Below the pieces are notes generated by a model, which saw only the letters and a program-made list of their open reading frames with translations, was not told where the DNA came from and made no database searches. From contig OZ244969.1 in assembly GCA_965222725.1 (NCBI GenBank), positions 3,038,001-3,102,000 of the forward strand: 64,000 nucleotides of DNA. The letters are read 5' to 3'. Shown here piece by piece: positions 25,712 to 34,751 of this stretch. Made by a program: the position numbers and the translations under genes. This DNA is from GCA-2748575 sp965222725 (GTDB lineage Bacteria > Pseudomonadota > Gammaproteobacteria > Pseudomonadales > Ketobacteraceae). Numbering within the stretch: position 1 is the stretch's first letter; every line of letters begins with the position of its first letter.

Positions 25712-28450
25712 ATGGCATTGAAACCTGCTTATCGCCGCGGTCTGTATGTGGTTATTGGTATCGCGTTATTTCTGGTGGTGTTACCGGAGCTGATCCGTTT
25801 CGGTGCCCGTTACGGGCTGACGGAGTTTGCTGCGCAGCAGGCCGAGATCGAAGATATTGACCTGAATCTGTTTACCGGTCGGGTAGGGGTGACCGGGCTC
25901 AGGATTGAATACAACGATGAAACAACACTGTCACTGGGTTCTTTGCTGCTGGACATTGATATGTCTGCACTGTTCGGTAAACAGGTCCTGGTGGAAGAGA
26001 TTCAATTGTCCAACGTGAATGCTCTGGTCTATGAGCAGGAAGGTAACTGGGTGGCGGTATTGCCCCTGCCCGCAAGTGAAGAAACCGGCGAGCAGGAACC
26101 TGAGCCGGAAAGTACACCGGACGACAACCCCTGGAAAGTCGGTATTGCGGCGCTGGCCCTGGATAAAATTGCCTTGTCGGCCCGCTACCGGGATCAGACC
26201 TACAAGTTACGGCTGGATGAAGTGGCCGCGTCTGACTTGTTTATGTGGGAGCCGGACAAGCAGGCTTCCTTAATGCTCAACGGCGCATTGAACGATGCGC
26301 CACTGAACTTTGACAGTGGCCTTAAACCCTTTGCCGATCCCCAGGATTTTGCGCTGCATATTTCGGTGGCGAAACTGGACCTGAATCCGGTGAATCAGTT
26401 TCTGCCGGAAGCAGTGGAGAAAGTCGCCGCCAGCCTGAGTCTGGATACCAGTGTGGCAGTGCAACTGCAGACAGACGGTGCCATCAGTATTACCCAGGAC
26501 GGGGTGATAGCCCTGGCGCTGGACGGAGTGAAAGCCTCCGGTGCCGATGCCAGTGTCCGGGATCTGCGCTGGCAGGGCAAGGTGGCGGTAACCCTGCCGC
26601 CCAAGGCAACCACCGCTATCAAAGCTCAGGGTGAGGCATCGGTCGCCGGGATGCAGGCTGATTACGCGCCACTGAAAGCCAGCGCCCGTTGGGAGTCCCT
26701 GAGCTGGAACGGGGATGTGAATGTTCGCTTGCCGGCAGAGGCTGACCCCATTCTGGATCTGAAGGGCACACTGACGCTGGATGAACTGGCCGCCGAACAG
26801 CAAACCCTGCAGCTTGCCCAGCGGTTGGCAAGCCTGCAATGGCAGGGAAGCGCGGCAGTGGATCTGGCAGACCTGGATAACAGTTTGCAACTGGCGGGAA
26901 CGACAGAGCTGAATAACTGGCAGCTGGAAGACAAGGGGCGCGATGGCAAACTGGTTTCGTTCGGGCAGCTGGCTTTTAAAGAATTGAAACTGGAAGGGCT
27001 GAACCGGATTGCCCTTGCTGAAACGGGCCTCAGCGGATTGTCGGCACTGGAAAAAACGGCGGATGAACCGGGACAGGTTACCCTGGGTGATTTCAGAATA
27101 CAGGGCATCGATCTGCAGGATCAGCATCAGCTGCAGGTGGCCGCGGTAAAGGTATCGGACCTTACTGGGGCAATCACCCGCACATCCGAGGGCAAACTGG
27201 CGGTGCTGGATGATCTGATCGCAGATCTGCAGCAACGGGCGGCCGAATTTGAAAGCCTGCTGGCCAATCTGAAATCAGAGCAGCAATCAGAGCAAACACC
27301 ACCGGAATCCAATGCTTCAGATCCGCAGCCGGAAACCGCTGCTGAAACCGCTGCTAAAACTGCTACTACAGAACCCAGTGAAGCCGCTGGGGATAATCCG
27401 GAAAAACCACCTTTTACTTACGCGGTGGGTGAAATCAGTTTTGCCGGCGACAATCAATTCACCTTTACGGATCTTGGTGTTGAACCCAACGTGGTCCACC
27501 CGGTGAAAATCAAAGTCCTGTCACTGGGGAAAATAGATTCCGGCAGCCAGTCAGCCATGACGCCGTTGAATGTGGAAATGGCACTGTATGAACACGGTTT
27601 GCTGAAAGTGTCTGGTGAGGCAACCCCGTTACAAACCATGGATGCCCTGCAGGCGGATATCAAAGCGGAAGTGAAGGGGATTGAATTGCCGGAGCTGTCA
27701 CCCTATCTGGAAATGGCCATGGGTTACCATGCCAACAGCGGGCAGCTGAACCTGGACAGCAAAGCCAGCATCAAGCAGGGCCAACTGGACAGCGAAACCC
27801 GGGTCAAGGTACTGCGCATGGATCTTAACCCGGTGGATCAGGCGTTGATCGATAAGATGAGCAGCAAGCTCACCATGCCGGTGGAAACAGCCCTGAGCGT
27901 GATTACCGATTCTGATAATACCCTGTCATTAACGGTGCCCATCAAAGGCGATCTGGGCAAACCTGATATTCATCTGGATCGTATTATTGCCGGTGCCATG
28001 ACGCAGGCGGTTAAGAATGCCGCCTTTACCTATTTCAAATATGCGGTGCAGCCTTTCGGTGCCATTATGCTGGTGTCGGAAAAAATTGGTGATATGACGT
28101 TGCAGGCAAAGTTTGAACCGGCCCGGTTTGTTCCCGGTACTGCGGATATTGTGGCGGAGCAGAGCGGTTACCTGGAAAAAGTGGCCGGCATGATCAGGGA
28201 GAAAAACGATTTTTCCATACTGGTGTGCGTGATGGTGACGGAGCAGGATTTTCAGGCGCGGGAAAACCCACCAGCGATACCGGACGGTGGCAAATACCAG
28301 TGGGATGAAGCCAGCGAAACACTGGCAAAATCCCGTTTGAATACCATTAAATCCAGTCTGATGAACGATTATGGTTTATCTCCGGACCGGGTACAAAGTT
28401 GTCGGCCGCAGCTGGGCAAGGGCGAGCCCCGGGCCATTATGGGCATTTAA
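25712..28450 (+). CDS. DUF748/AsmA-like large envelope protein
   Basis: This protein of about 912 residues has one N-terminal membrane anchor (GLYVVIGIALFLVVLPELIRFG) and then a very long beta-rich periplasmic region of the DUF748/AsmA type. Typical phrases are FTGRVGVTGLRI, SLGSLLLDIDMSALF and VEEIQLSNVNALVY. A low-complexity ETAAETAAKTA linker from a 12-base tandem repeat (27332-27367) precedes the conserved domain from about residue 570. The C-terminus has an OmpA-like feel (SRLNTIKSSLMNDYGLSPDRVQ). Proteins of this group are now seen as candidate bridge-like lipid transporters between membranes. An ATG at 25700 is in frame, but GGA precedes 25712 at a better distance. Confidence 0.82.
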   Translation: MALKPAYRRGLYVVIGIALFLVVLPELIRFGARYGLTEFAAQQAEIEDIDLNLFTGRVGVTGLRIEYNDETTLSLGSLLLDIDMSALFGKQVLVEEIQLSNVNALVYEQEGNWVAVLPLPASEETGEQEPEPESTPDDNPWKVGIAALALDKIALSARYRDQTYKLRLDEVAASDLFMWEPDKQASLMLNGALNDAPLNFDSGLKPFADPQDFALHISVAKLDLNPVNQFLPEAVEKVAASLSLDTSVAVQLQTDGAISITQDGVIALALDGVKASGADASVRDLRWQGKVAVTLPPKATTAIKAQGEASVAGMQADYAPLKASARWESLSWNGDVNVRLPAEADPILDLKGTLTLDELAAEQQTLQLAQRLASLQWQGSAAVDLADLDNSLQLAGTTELNNWQLEDKGRDGKLVSFGQLAFKELKLEGLNRIALAETGLSGLSALEKTADEPGQVTLGDFRIQGIDLQDQHQLQVAAVKVSDLTGAITRTSEGKLAVLDDLIADLQQRAAEFESLLANLKSEQQSEQTPPESNASDPQPETAAETAAKTATTEPSEAAGDNPEKPPFTYAVGEISFAGDNQFTFTDLGVEPNVVHPVKIKVLSLGKIDSGSQSAMTPLNVEMALYEHGLLKVSGEATPLQTMDALQADIKAEVKGIELPELSPYLEMAMGYHANSGQLNLDSKASIKQGQLDSETRVKVLRMDLNPVDQALIDKMSSKLTMPVETALSVITDSDNTLSLTVPIKGDLGKPDIHLDRIIAGAMTQAVKNAAFTYFKYAVQPFGAIMLVSEKIGDMTLQAKFEPARFVPGTADIVAEQSGYLEKVAGMIREKNDFSILVCVMVTEQDFQARENPPAIPDGGKYQWDEASETLAKSRLNTIKSSLMNDYGLSPDRVQSCRPQLGKGEPRAIMGI

Positions 28451-28463
28451 TGGCTGGGTAACG

Positions 28464-30191
28464 CTATTGCCAGAACACCCCCGATTCCGAATGTTTATAG
28501 CTGGTCAGTGTTGCGCGGAACCGGGTTTCCACCTGGGCACGGCGAACCTTCAGGGTGGGGGTGAGCAGGCCGTTATCCACTGTCCACTCGTCGCCGGTCA
28601 CATAAATGGCAGAGAGCCGTTCATGGGCTTCAATTTGCTGATTGATCCAGGCCATTTGTGATGCCAGTTCTGCGATCACTGATCGCGACGGACGCTTGTT
28701 ATAACCTCCGGTCAGCATCACCAGGGCAAAGGGTTGATTCAGTCCCTCGCCTGACACACAGACCTGATCCACACAGGCCAGTTGCTGCAAGTGTGACTCA
28801 ATAGGGGCGGGCGCTACGTATTTGCCTTTCTGTGTTTTGAAAATATCCTTGTGGCGTCCGGTGAGAAACAAATAACCCTCTGCATCCAGATAACCCAGGT
28901 CGCCGGTGCGCAACCAGCCATCCCGGGTAAAGGTGTTGGCGGTGGCCTCGGGGTCTTTGAAATACCCGGGCATCACCCCGGGATGCTTTACCTGAATTTC
29001 CCCTTGTTCTGACAATCGAAACTGCGTATCAGCAAATGGCTTGCCGACGGACCCGGCCCTGTCGATTGCGCCGGAAGATAATGATACATAGGCGCCGTTT
29101 TCCGTCATGCCATAGCCTTCCTGAATACGAATGCCGAGTACCTTGTGAAACCACGCGAGGGTTGCCGCGGGAATAGAGGCCGCTCCCGACACGGCCATAT
29201 GAATATTCTGTAAACCCAGGCGCTCGCGCAAATAGCCTTGCAACCATGTAGAAATACCCGGTATTGCCAGGGCAAGGTTCAGAAGGCTTTGCGGCAGCTG
29301 ATTCAGAATGGCCGCCTGCAAACGTGACCAAACTAAAGGTACGGCAAAAAACCGTGTTGGCGCTGTCGCTTTCAGTTGTTGCGCAAACAGCTCCGGTTTT
29401 TCCAGAAAATGTACTTCGGCACACCATAGCAGGCTACCGGTTTCCACCACCGCCCGTTCCAGCAAATGGGCCAGCGGCAGATAGGAAAACAATTTTTCGC
29501 TGTGTGACGGATGGGGCAACTGGCGAATAAAGGCATTGGCTACCCAGGCAATGTTTCCGTAACTCATCATCACGCCTTTGGGTTTACCTGTGGTGCCGGA
29601 GGTGTAGATGATGGTCATCAAATCCTGCGGCTCTGGTCTTTGATATTCCAGGGCAAAATGGCATTGATTGAGTAATTGGTTCCAACTTAACTGTGCATTC
29701 GGTACATCGCTGTAGGGGAAACCGATCGTTACTGTTTCTTCGGGTACTGCCGCCATAAAGCCGGTTGCATCCGGCATGGGCCCCAGAAATACCGCCACCG
29801 TCTGTGAATGTTCCAGTATGTAGCGAACCGTGTCTGCCTGCTGCCGCGGATACAGGCCAATGGGCACGAAACCGGCCCACTGAATGGCCAGATCCGCCAT
29901 AAACCAGTGGGCGGTATTCAGCCCGGAAATAGCAATGCTTGCTCCTTTGGGCCAGTCCATACTTTTCAGTGCTGCTGCCATTCTGCCGATTTCGTCCCTG
30001 GCTTCACGCCAGCTCCACCGACGCTCGGTTCCATCCACCGGTTGCACCAGCCAGGTTTTGTCCGGTTGTTTCTCGGCATGTTCAAACAGCCATTCCAATG
30101 GATATTTCAGCGGTTCAAGCTGATGGTCATTGTTTTCGGGGAGGGGCTCATTGCAATGCGGTGAGCTCGCCTCTGTCATGGATGTGTTCAT
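28464..30191 (-). CDS. AMP-forming long-chain acyl-CoA ligase
   Basis: This adenylate-forming enzyme of about 575 residues has the P-loop-like motif IYTSGTTGKPKGV, VSGAASIPAATLAWF, YGMTENGA and the hinge region WLRTGDLGYLDAEGYLFLTGR followed by KDIFKTQKGKYVAP. The overall plan is that of FadD15/long-chain acyl-CoA synthetases, which make acyl-CoA from free fatty acid, ATP and CoA. It is the third gene of a minus-strand unit after the lipase and its foldase, and its start overlaps the foldase by about 44 bases, so fatty acids freed by the lipase are probably its substrates. The start is ambiguous among GTG 30203, ATG 30191 and ATG 30179. Confidence 0.88.
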   Translation of the reverse strand: MNTSMTEASSPHCNEPLPENNDHQLEPLKYPLEWLFEHAEKQPDKTWLVQPVDGTERRWSWREARDEIGRMAAALKSMDWPKGASIAISGLNTAHWFMADLAIQWAGFVPIGLYPRQQADTVRYILEHSQTVAVFLGPMPDATGFMAAVPEETVTIGFPYSDVPNAQLSWNQLLNQCHFALEYQRPEPQDLMTIIYTSGTTGKPKGVMMSYGNIAWVANAFIRQLPHPSHSEKLFSYLPLAHLLERAVVETGSLLWCAEVHFLEKPELFAQQLKATAPTRFFAVPLVWSRLQAAILNQLPQSLLNLALAIPGISTWLQGYLRERLGLQNIHMAVSGAASIPAATLAWFHKVLGIRIQEGYGMTENGAYVSLSSGAIDRAGSVGKPFADTQFRLSEQGEIQVKHPGVMPGYFKDPEATANTFTRDGWLRTGDLGYLDAEGYLFLTGRHKDIFKTQKGKYVAPAPIESHLQQLACVDQVCVSGEGLNQPFALVMLTGGYNKRPSRSVIAELASQMAWINQQIEAHERLSAIYVTGDEWTVDNGLLTPTLKVRRAQVETRFRATLTSYKHSESGVFWQ

Positions 30192-31200
30192 AGGCTTCCA
30201 CACGTTTTAATTCATTCCGGTTAAACTGTTCCTGCCGCAGGTGGTTGATTAATTGCGTGCGCTCGGGGTCGGCGATTCCCGGGTTGTCGATATAGGACTG
30301 TCGCTGGTGGAGATAGCGGGCGATTCTTCCCTGCCACTGTTGCTGATGGTTATCCACCTGTTCCAGTGCTGTCGCCTTTTCCTGATCCAGCAGCCGGGTG
30401 CGCAGTGCAAACAATTGCTCTGCCATATCAGCGACACCTGTTTCGCGCAGTTGCTGCTCTGCCTGATGAAGTTCATAAAGCCGTTGTGATTCTTCCACCT
30501 GATATCGCAGATCCTGTGGAAGCTGTTCCATCAATAAATGATGACTCCGGGATTTGTCTGCCGCAGAAAGTTGGGGGTCGCTATTGAGCCGGGTGAGTGC
30601 CAGTGCGTAGTTGTCAAATGCATCGTCGCGGCCAAAAAACGTCTGCTGAATGTCGGGGTCAAGAAACTGGTTGCGCAGCGCCTGCTCTTGCTGTTTACGT
30701 GCATCGATGGCGTTCAGGTCCAGCGTTTCCACCGGTTTGCCCCCAGGGTCCTGCAGGTTTTCCAGTGCATCGAGATAGGCCAGGTAAGATTCCAGAGTCG
30801 CAATGGCCTGCTGTGCAGCTTGGGGGGCGAGCATCGCATTCAGATACGCCCTGAGACGGGCAACGATATTTTCCGGGCTTTCTTCACCATTGGCGGTAAG
30901 AAAAAAATCAAACAAATGGCGCAGTGATAAATCAATCACCAGGTTTCCCTGTTCATCCACTTGCAGGTTGCCGGGTATATCGATGTCACTGACGGACGCG
31001 GGCAACTGTTCCAGCCCTGTCCTGTAGGCCGGGGTTAACCTGGCCTCCGTATAAGCGGAGGCATCTGTAGAACCTTGTACAGGCACGGGCAAACCGGTGG
31101 CAGAAATAAAGGCGGGCTTTTCAGCCGTCACGAACAGGCCCGCAATCAGCAACAGCCCGCCAAATGCTGTCACGCCCATAAGCAGCCACAGGGCTTTCAT
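30148..31200 (-). CDS. lifO: Lipase-specific foldase (lipase chaperone)
   Basis: This 350-residue protein has an N-terminal membrane anchor (residues 4-23). A variable, Ala/Pro-rich linker is followed by the Lif signature RHLFDFFLTA at residues 94-103 (consensus RxxFDY/FxLS/TA) and a long helical scaffold rich in Gln, Leu and Arg. Lif proteins stay in the inner membrane and fold the cognate lipase in the periplasm before type II secretion. The start overlaps the end of the lipase gene by 4 bases, as in Pseudomonas and Burkholderia lip/lif operons. The protein is of normal length. Steric foldase function is established for the family. Confidence 0.93.
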   Translation of the reverse strand: MKALWLLMGVTAFGGLLLIAGLFVTAEKPAFISATGLPVPVQGSTDASAYTEARLTPAYRTGLEQLPASVSDIDIPGNLQVDEQGNLVIDLSLRHLFDFFLTANGEESPENIVARLRAYLNAMLAPQAAQQAIATLESYLAYLDALENLQDPGGKPVETLDLNAIDARKQQEQALRNQFLDPDIQQTFFGRDDAFDNYALALTRLNSDPQLSAADKSRSHHLLMEQLPQDLRYQVEESQRLYELHQAEQQLRETGVADMAEQLFALRTRLLDQEKATALEQVDNHQQQWQGRIARYLHQRQSYIDNPGIADPERTQLINHLRQEQFNRNELKRVEAYEHIHDRGELTALQ

Positions 31201-32156
31201 AAACCGGCCTTTTGCAATCGGTTGGCATGTTGTCTGTAAACCGCTTTGGGATTGGTTTCCCGCAGGCTCACCAAACCGAAGGTCTGATTCACTTCATCGA
31301 AATGATTCATGCGGTAATCGTCGCGAATGACTTGCCCCAGATGGCTGGAACAGGCCCCAACAAGGCCATCGCTGGGTTCGCCTTTGAAGAGGCCCGACAC
31401 CACCAGGGATACGGCATCCAGCGGATCAAAAAGATTGGTGACAATGCCGCTGCCGCTCCAGGAGTAGTAATGAACGCCTTGGTACCGGTAATCCCCTTCG
31501 CCGCAGGCCGTGTCGGGAACGCCGCCGGGATAGCGCTGGTTAAAACCGGCAGCGCCCTCGGTGGTGGTGGAATCCAGAACCGCCAGGGAATCCTGGGGCA
31601 GGTCGCCACCATCGGAAATAAAGGTAATGATTCGTCCGATGATATTCAGAATGGAGCTAACCACGGGCTCCAGCACCCGTCCCAGAACCGGTATGCCCCG
31701 CAAATCATTAATGACATCCGCCAGCGGAGTGCCTTTTACCGGTCCGCCGATTGAAGTAACCGAAGCCACCAGCTCCGGCGCCACGGCGGCGACATAGCGG
31801 GCGGTGGGAGAGCCATGGCTCTGGCCAATCAGGTTCACTTTGTCTGCACCGCTGATGGCCAGGTACTGACGTACCTGCTGCAACAATTGCTCGCCACGCA
31901 CTTCGGCACTGTTAAAAGCAGAGACCTGGGCAACAAAGACCGTGGCGCCATTGGCACGCAAGTCTTCGGGAATCTGGTAGAAGTGGTTAATGCCCAGAAT
32001 GTTGTCCCAGCCGGTCATGCCGTGAACCAGCACCAGCGGGTAGCGGGTTTGCGCATAATCCGACGTATCGGCTTTGCACAGTAGCCAGCAGGCATTTCCT
32101 GCCTGTGAAAAGGTGACAGATACAACCAGTAAAACCACGCTCAACAGGGTTCTCAT
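31197..32156 (-). CDS. lipA: Secreted triacylglycerol lipase, family I.1/I.2
   Basis: This 319-residue protein has a signal peptide (cleavage near SQAGNA). LVLVHGMTGWDNILG forms the oxyanion region. The nucleophile is Ser113 in GQSHG, where most relatives have GHSHG. The catalytic Asp263 lies in PSDGLVG and His285 in RMNHFDEVNQ. Cys218 and Cys269 are spaced for the family disulfide. The enzyme hydrolyses long-chain acylglycerols after secretion by the type II pathway. An AGGAG site lies 8 bases before the ATG. It heads a lipase-foldase-acyl-CoA ligase unit and is divergent from an AraC regulator. Confidence 0.93.
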   Translation of the reverse strand: MRTLLSVVLLVVSVTFSQAGNACWLLCKADTSDYAQTRYPLVLVHGMTGWDNILGINHFYQIPEDLRANGATVFVAQVSAFNSAEVRGEQLLQQVRQYLAISGADKVNLIGQSHGSPTARYVAAVAPELVASVTSIGGPVKGTPLADVINDLRGIPVLGRVLEPVVSSILNIIGRIITFISDGGDLPQDSLAVLDSTTTEGAAGFNQRYPGGVPDTACGEGDYRYQGVHYYSWSGSGIVTNLFDPLDAVSLVVSGLFKGEPSDGLVGACSSHLGQVIRDDYRMNHFDEVNQTFGLVSLRETNPKAVYRQHANRLQKAGL

Positions 32157-32246
32157 TCTTATTCTCCTTATTTATATTGACTCATGGGCTCGATGCTTGA
32201 TCAGTATTCCCCTCCAGCAGGCTTGAATCTTGGTTGGGTGCGTCAG

Positions 32247-32267
32247 CACTGTCCCTGAGTGACAGTG
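32247..32267. promoter_or_regulatory. Inverted repeat between lipase and AraC genes
   Basis: CACTGTC-N7-GACAGTG is a perfect 7-bp dyad, 42 bases before the AraC start and 91 bases upstream of the lipase start. It is a candidate operator for either gene. The half-site spacing does not fit LexA. Confidence 0.4.
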
Positions 32268-32308
32268 ACCGATAACAAAAAATAAATAGTGGTAAAGAGG
32301 CGTTTAAA

Positions 32309-33343
32309 ATGGAGCTATCGTCCTACATGGCCGTGAGCTATTTGCGTGCTCTGGTGGATTATGTGAGGGAGCAGCAGTGGCCGGTGCAGCCATTACTTGA
32401 AGTGTTGTCTCTGTCCGAAAGCCAGCTGCATGACAATGATTTGCTGATCAATGCGGAGCTGCTGAATGCGGCTTTTGAGTGGCTGGAAAAAAGCAGTGAC
32501 AGTCGTAACATCGGTATGCAACTGGGTCAGCGGATGCGCCCCAATCATTTGGGTGTGCTGGGGCTGATGCTGGTAACCTGCGATCAGAGTACACAGGTAT
32601 TCGATTTGCATGCCCGCTATGGCAAATTGATCAGTAATGCCACCTGGCCGGAATACACGCTAGAAGATAATGCCGGGTGCCTGACGCTGCATGTAAGGAA
32701 GGGGGCGGGACCTATTTCACGCCATCGTATTGAGTACAGTTTGTCGGGCTGGATTCAGCTAACACGCTGGCTGCTGGGTGCGGGCTTTCAACCGCTCAGG
32801 ATTGAATTTTCCCATGAAAGGCCGGATGATATTTCAGAACAAAATGCCTTTTTTGATTGTGAACTGAGTTTTTCCAACGCGTTGACTCGGGTTTATTTTC
32901 CCCCGGAATATATGGATGCCAATGCTGGTACCGCCGTTGCGTCGATGCGCGGACATCTCGAATCCCAGGCACGGTTGCAATTGATGGAACTTCAGGGCCG
33001 TATTCATGGCAACGGTGGTTTTACGGAAAAGGTCAGGGAATGGATAACCGGTGAGCTTCCCTATGGTGTGCCGGAATTGCAAAAGTTGGCCAGGAAAGAA
33101 GGGCTGTCCACCCGCAGTTTACAGCGAAAACTGGCGGCAGAATCCGTGACCTTCAAAGACGTTATTGATGATGTGCGCCGGGAACTGTCGCACCGGCACC
33201 TTGCCAATCCGGATCTGAGCCTGGTGGATGTGGCTTTTATGCTGGGTTATTCGGACCAGAGCGCATTCCAGAAAGCCTTTCGCCGCTGGCATCATTGTGC
33301 GCCCGGTGAGTATCGGAACAGGCAGAAAAAACAAAGCCGCTGA
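32309..33343 (+). CDS. AraC family regulator (OruR/ArgR-like N-terminal domain)
   Basis: This 344-residue protein has an N-terminal domain of the type found in OruR-like AraC regulators (MAVSYLRALVDYVREQ, LGQRMRPNHLGVLGLMLVTC, about 1-200). The C-terminal AraC domain (about 235-340) contains LARKEGLSTRSLQRKLAAE and VAFMLGYSDQSAFQKAFRRW. AGAGG precedes the ATG. Its divergent placement beside the lipase operon, with a 21-bp dyad between, makes it the first candidate for lipase regulation, although this is only positional. A hairpin overlaps its stop codon. Confidence 0.88.
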   Translation: MELSSYMAVSYLRALVDYVREQQWPVQPLLEVLSLSESQLHDNDLLINAELLNAAFEWLEKSSDSRNIGMQLGQRMRPNHLGVLGLMLVTCDQSTQVFDLHARYGKLISNATWPEYTLEDNAGCLTLHVRKGAGPISRHRIEYSLSGWIQLTRWLLGAGFQPLRIEFSHERPDDISEQNAFFDCELSFSNALTRVYFPPEYMDANAGTAVASMRGHLESQARLQLMELQGRIHGNGGFTEKVREWITGELPYGVPELQKLARKEGLSTRSLQRKLAAESVTFKDVIDDVRRELSHRHLANPDLSLVDVAFMLGYSDQSAFQKAFRRWHHCAPGEYRNRQKKQSR

Positions 33344-33356
33344 AATACAGCGGCTT
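33334..33356 (+). terminator. Possible terminator hairpin at the end of the AraC gene
   Basis: AAGCCGCTG, a 5-base loop and CAGCGGCTT form a perfect 9-bp stem that includes the stop codon. No T-run follows directly, so termination would be weak or would act on the converging phosphatase transcript. Confidence 0.45.
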
Positions 33357-33407
33357 GGCATGAAGCGTTTAAAATTCAAGTCATTTTGCTATGACTGAAA
33401 TCCTGTA

Positions 33408-34703
33408 TCAGAACTTCTGAACGGTGTAATAGTCGCGAACGCCCTGATCCGGCGTAATAAATTTTGCATCCGCCCGTTCACCATCAAAATCCAGTACCAC
33501 TGAACCCAGTTCTTTCAGGGAAATATAATGCACCGGGTGATCCAGCGAGCCACCGCTGGTTTTGCCGGAACTGCCCGCCACTGTGTAGATCACGCCGCTG
33601 TCCTGAATCTGGCTGAACATCTTTTGATAGGCGCCATCGCCATCTTCGCGGCCATCGCCAGCGTCGACCTTCATGGACTCTTCAAAGGTGTCGCTTGTGC
33701 CTGTGTGACCAGCCACCGGATAAGAGCGCTCGTAGGAGTGGCTGTGGCCGTTAAATACAAAGTCCACGCCATACTGATCAAACAGAGGCGTGAAGTTTTC
33801 CCGCATGTCACGGATATGGGTTTCTATGGGGTGATCAGAATCATGGCTGCCTTTTGAATAAGGCGGCTGATGAAAGAACACTACCGTCCAGTCCTGGGTG
33901 TTGGCCTGCAGATCCGTTTCCAGCCAGGTGTACATGGCGCCGTTTACCGCGCGGCTGGCTTTTTCCGAATCCAGACAGATGAAGTGTACATTCCCGTAAT
34001 CAAAGGAATAATAGGCTTCGGTACCGCTGGGAATGCCGCCTGCTTCACCCATGGTGGGCAAAGTGAATATATCGTAATAAGGCGTGCCACCGGTGGTCAT
34101 CACTTCGTGATTCCCGATGGTGGAATACAAGGGCGTACTGGACAGGGTGTCTGGGTAAATCTCGAATACGGCCCGCTGGTATTCACTGTCGGTGCCAAAG
34201 GTATAGGCATTGTCACCCAGCATTAACCACAGATCGGTTTGTGGCCCACCGTTAAAATCATAAAAGGCGTCGCGAACGGCAATAGCGTTCTCATCGGCAG
34301 TACCGGAATCACCGATCAGCCACACGCGAAAGGGTGTATCATTGCCGGCGTCGTGTGGGGTGGTAAAGGAATGCACATCCGCAGTAGGCGTGTCGTTATT
34401 GATTACCCGGTAATAATAGGTGGTGTCGGGCAGCAAGCCGGTCAGTATGACTTCGTGATTGGTGGTGGCGCTGCCGGGCGATGTGACCTCGCTGAGGTTA
34501 TTTTCAGTCAAGCCAAATTCTACCTGGCCTGTGACTTCGTCATCGGTACGCCATTTCACCACAATGCTTTCTGTGGTGGGGTTTTGCAGGTAGGGACCCC
34601 GGGGAAGTTTTTCACAGCCGGTAACAAAGAGTGCCAGACTGAGAAAAAGCACTCTGGCAGGGGTTAGCTGGCGGGTGTACCTCAGTAGATGTTTGTTTAA
34701 CAT
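33408..34703 (-). CDS. Purple acid phosphatase-like metallophosphoesterase lipoprotein
   Basis: This 431-residue lipoprotein has a signal ending in the lipobox LFVTGC. A fibronectin-III-like N-domain (PYLQNPTTESIVVKWRTDDE to YYYRVINN) is followed by the metallophosphoesterase core with the full ligand set: WLIGDSGT, LMLGDNAYTFG, STIGNHE, VVFFHQPPY and NGHSHSYER. This is the plan of purple acid phosphatases, which are Fe/Zn or Fe/Mn phosphomonoesterases. As a lipoprotein it would sit in the periplasm or at the outer membrane and release phosphate. ATG 34703 is preferred because GGGAG lies 7 bases upstream. It follows the TPR gene by 48 bases with this start (24 with the longer one), so the two are probably co-transcribed. 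Confidence 0.9.
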   Translation of the reverse strand: MLNKHLLRYTRQLTPARVLFLSLALFVTGCEKLPRGPYLQNPTTESIVVKWRTDDEVTGQVEFGLTENNLSEVTSPGSATTNHEVILTGLLPDTTYYYRVINNDTPTADVHSFTTPHDAGNDTPFRVWLIGDSGTADENAIAVRDAFYDFNGGPQTDLWLMLGDNAYTFGTDSEYQRAVFEIYPDTLSSTPLYSTIGNHEVMTTGGTPYYDIFTLPTMGEAGGIPSGTEAYYSFDYGNVHFICLDSEKASRAVNGAMYTWLETDLQANTQDWTVVFFHQPPYSKGSHDSDHPIETHIRDMRENFTPLFDQYGVDFVFNGHSHSYERSYPVAGHTGTSDTFEESMKVDAGDGREDGDGAYQKMFSQIQDSGVIYTVAGSSGKTSGGSLDHPVHYISLKELGSVVLDFDGERADAKFITPDQGVRDYYTVQKF

Positions 34704-34751
34704 TGATCTGCTCCCGTTAAAAATCAAAGCCCTGTATAAAGGACTTCGCGA

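Noticed and set aside
32249..32265. CTGT...ACAG dyad resembling a LexA box upstream of the AraC gene
   Set aside because: The half-sites are 9 bases apart, while LexA boxes need 8, and the centre is not AT-rich.
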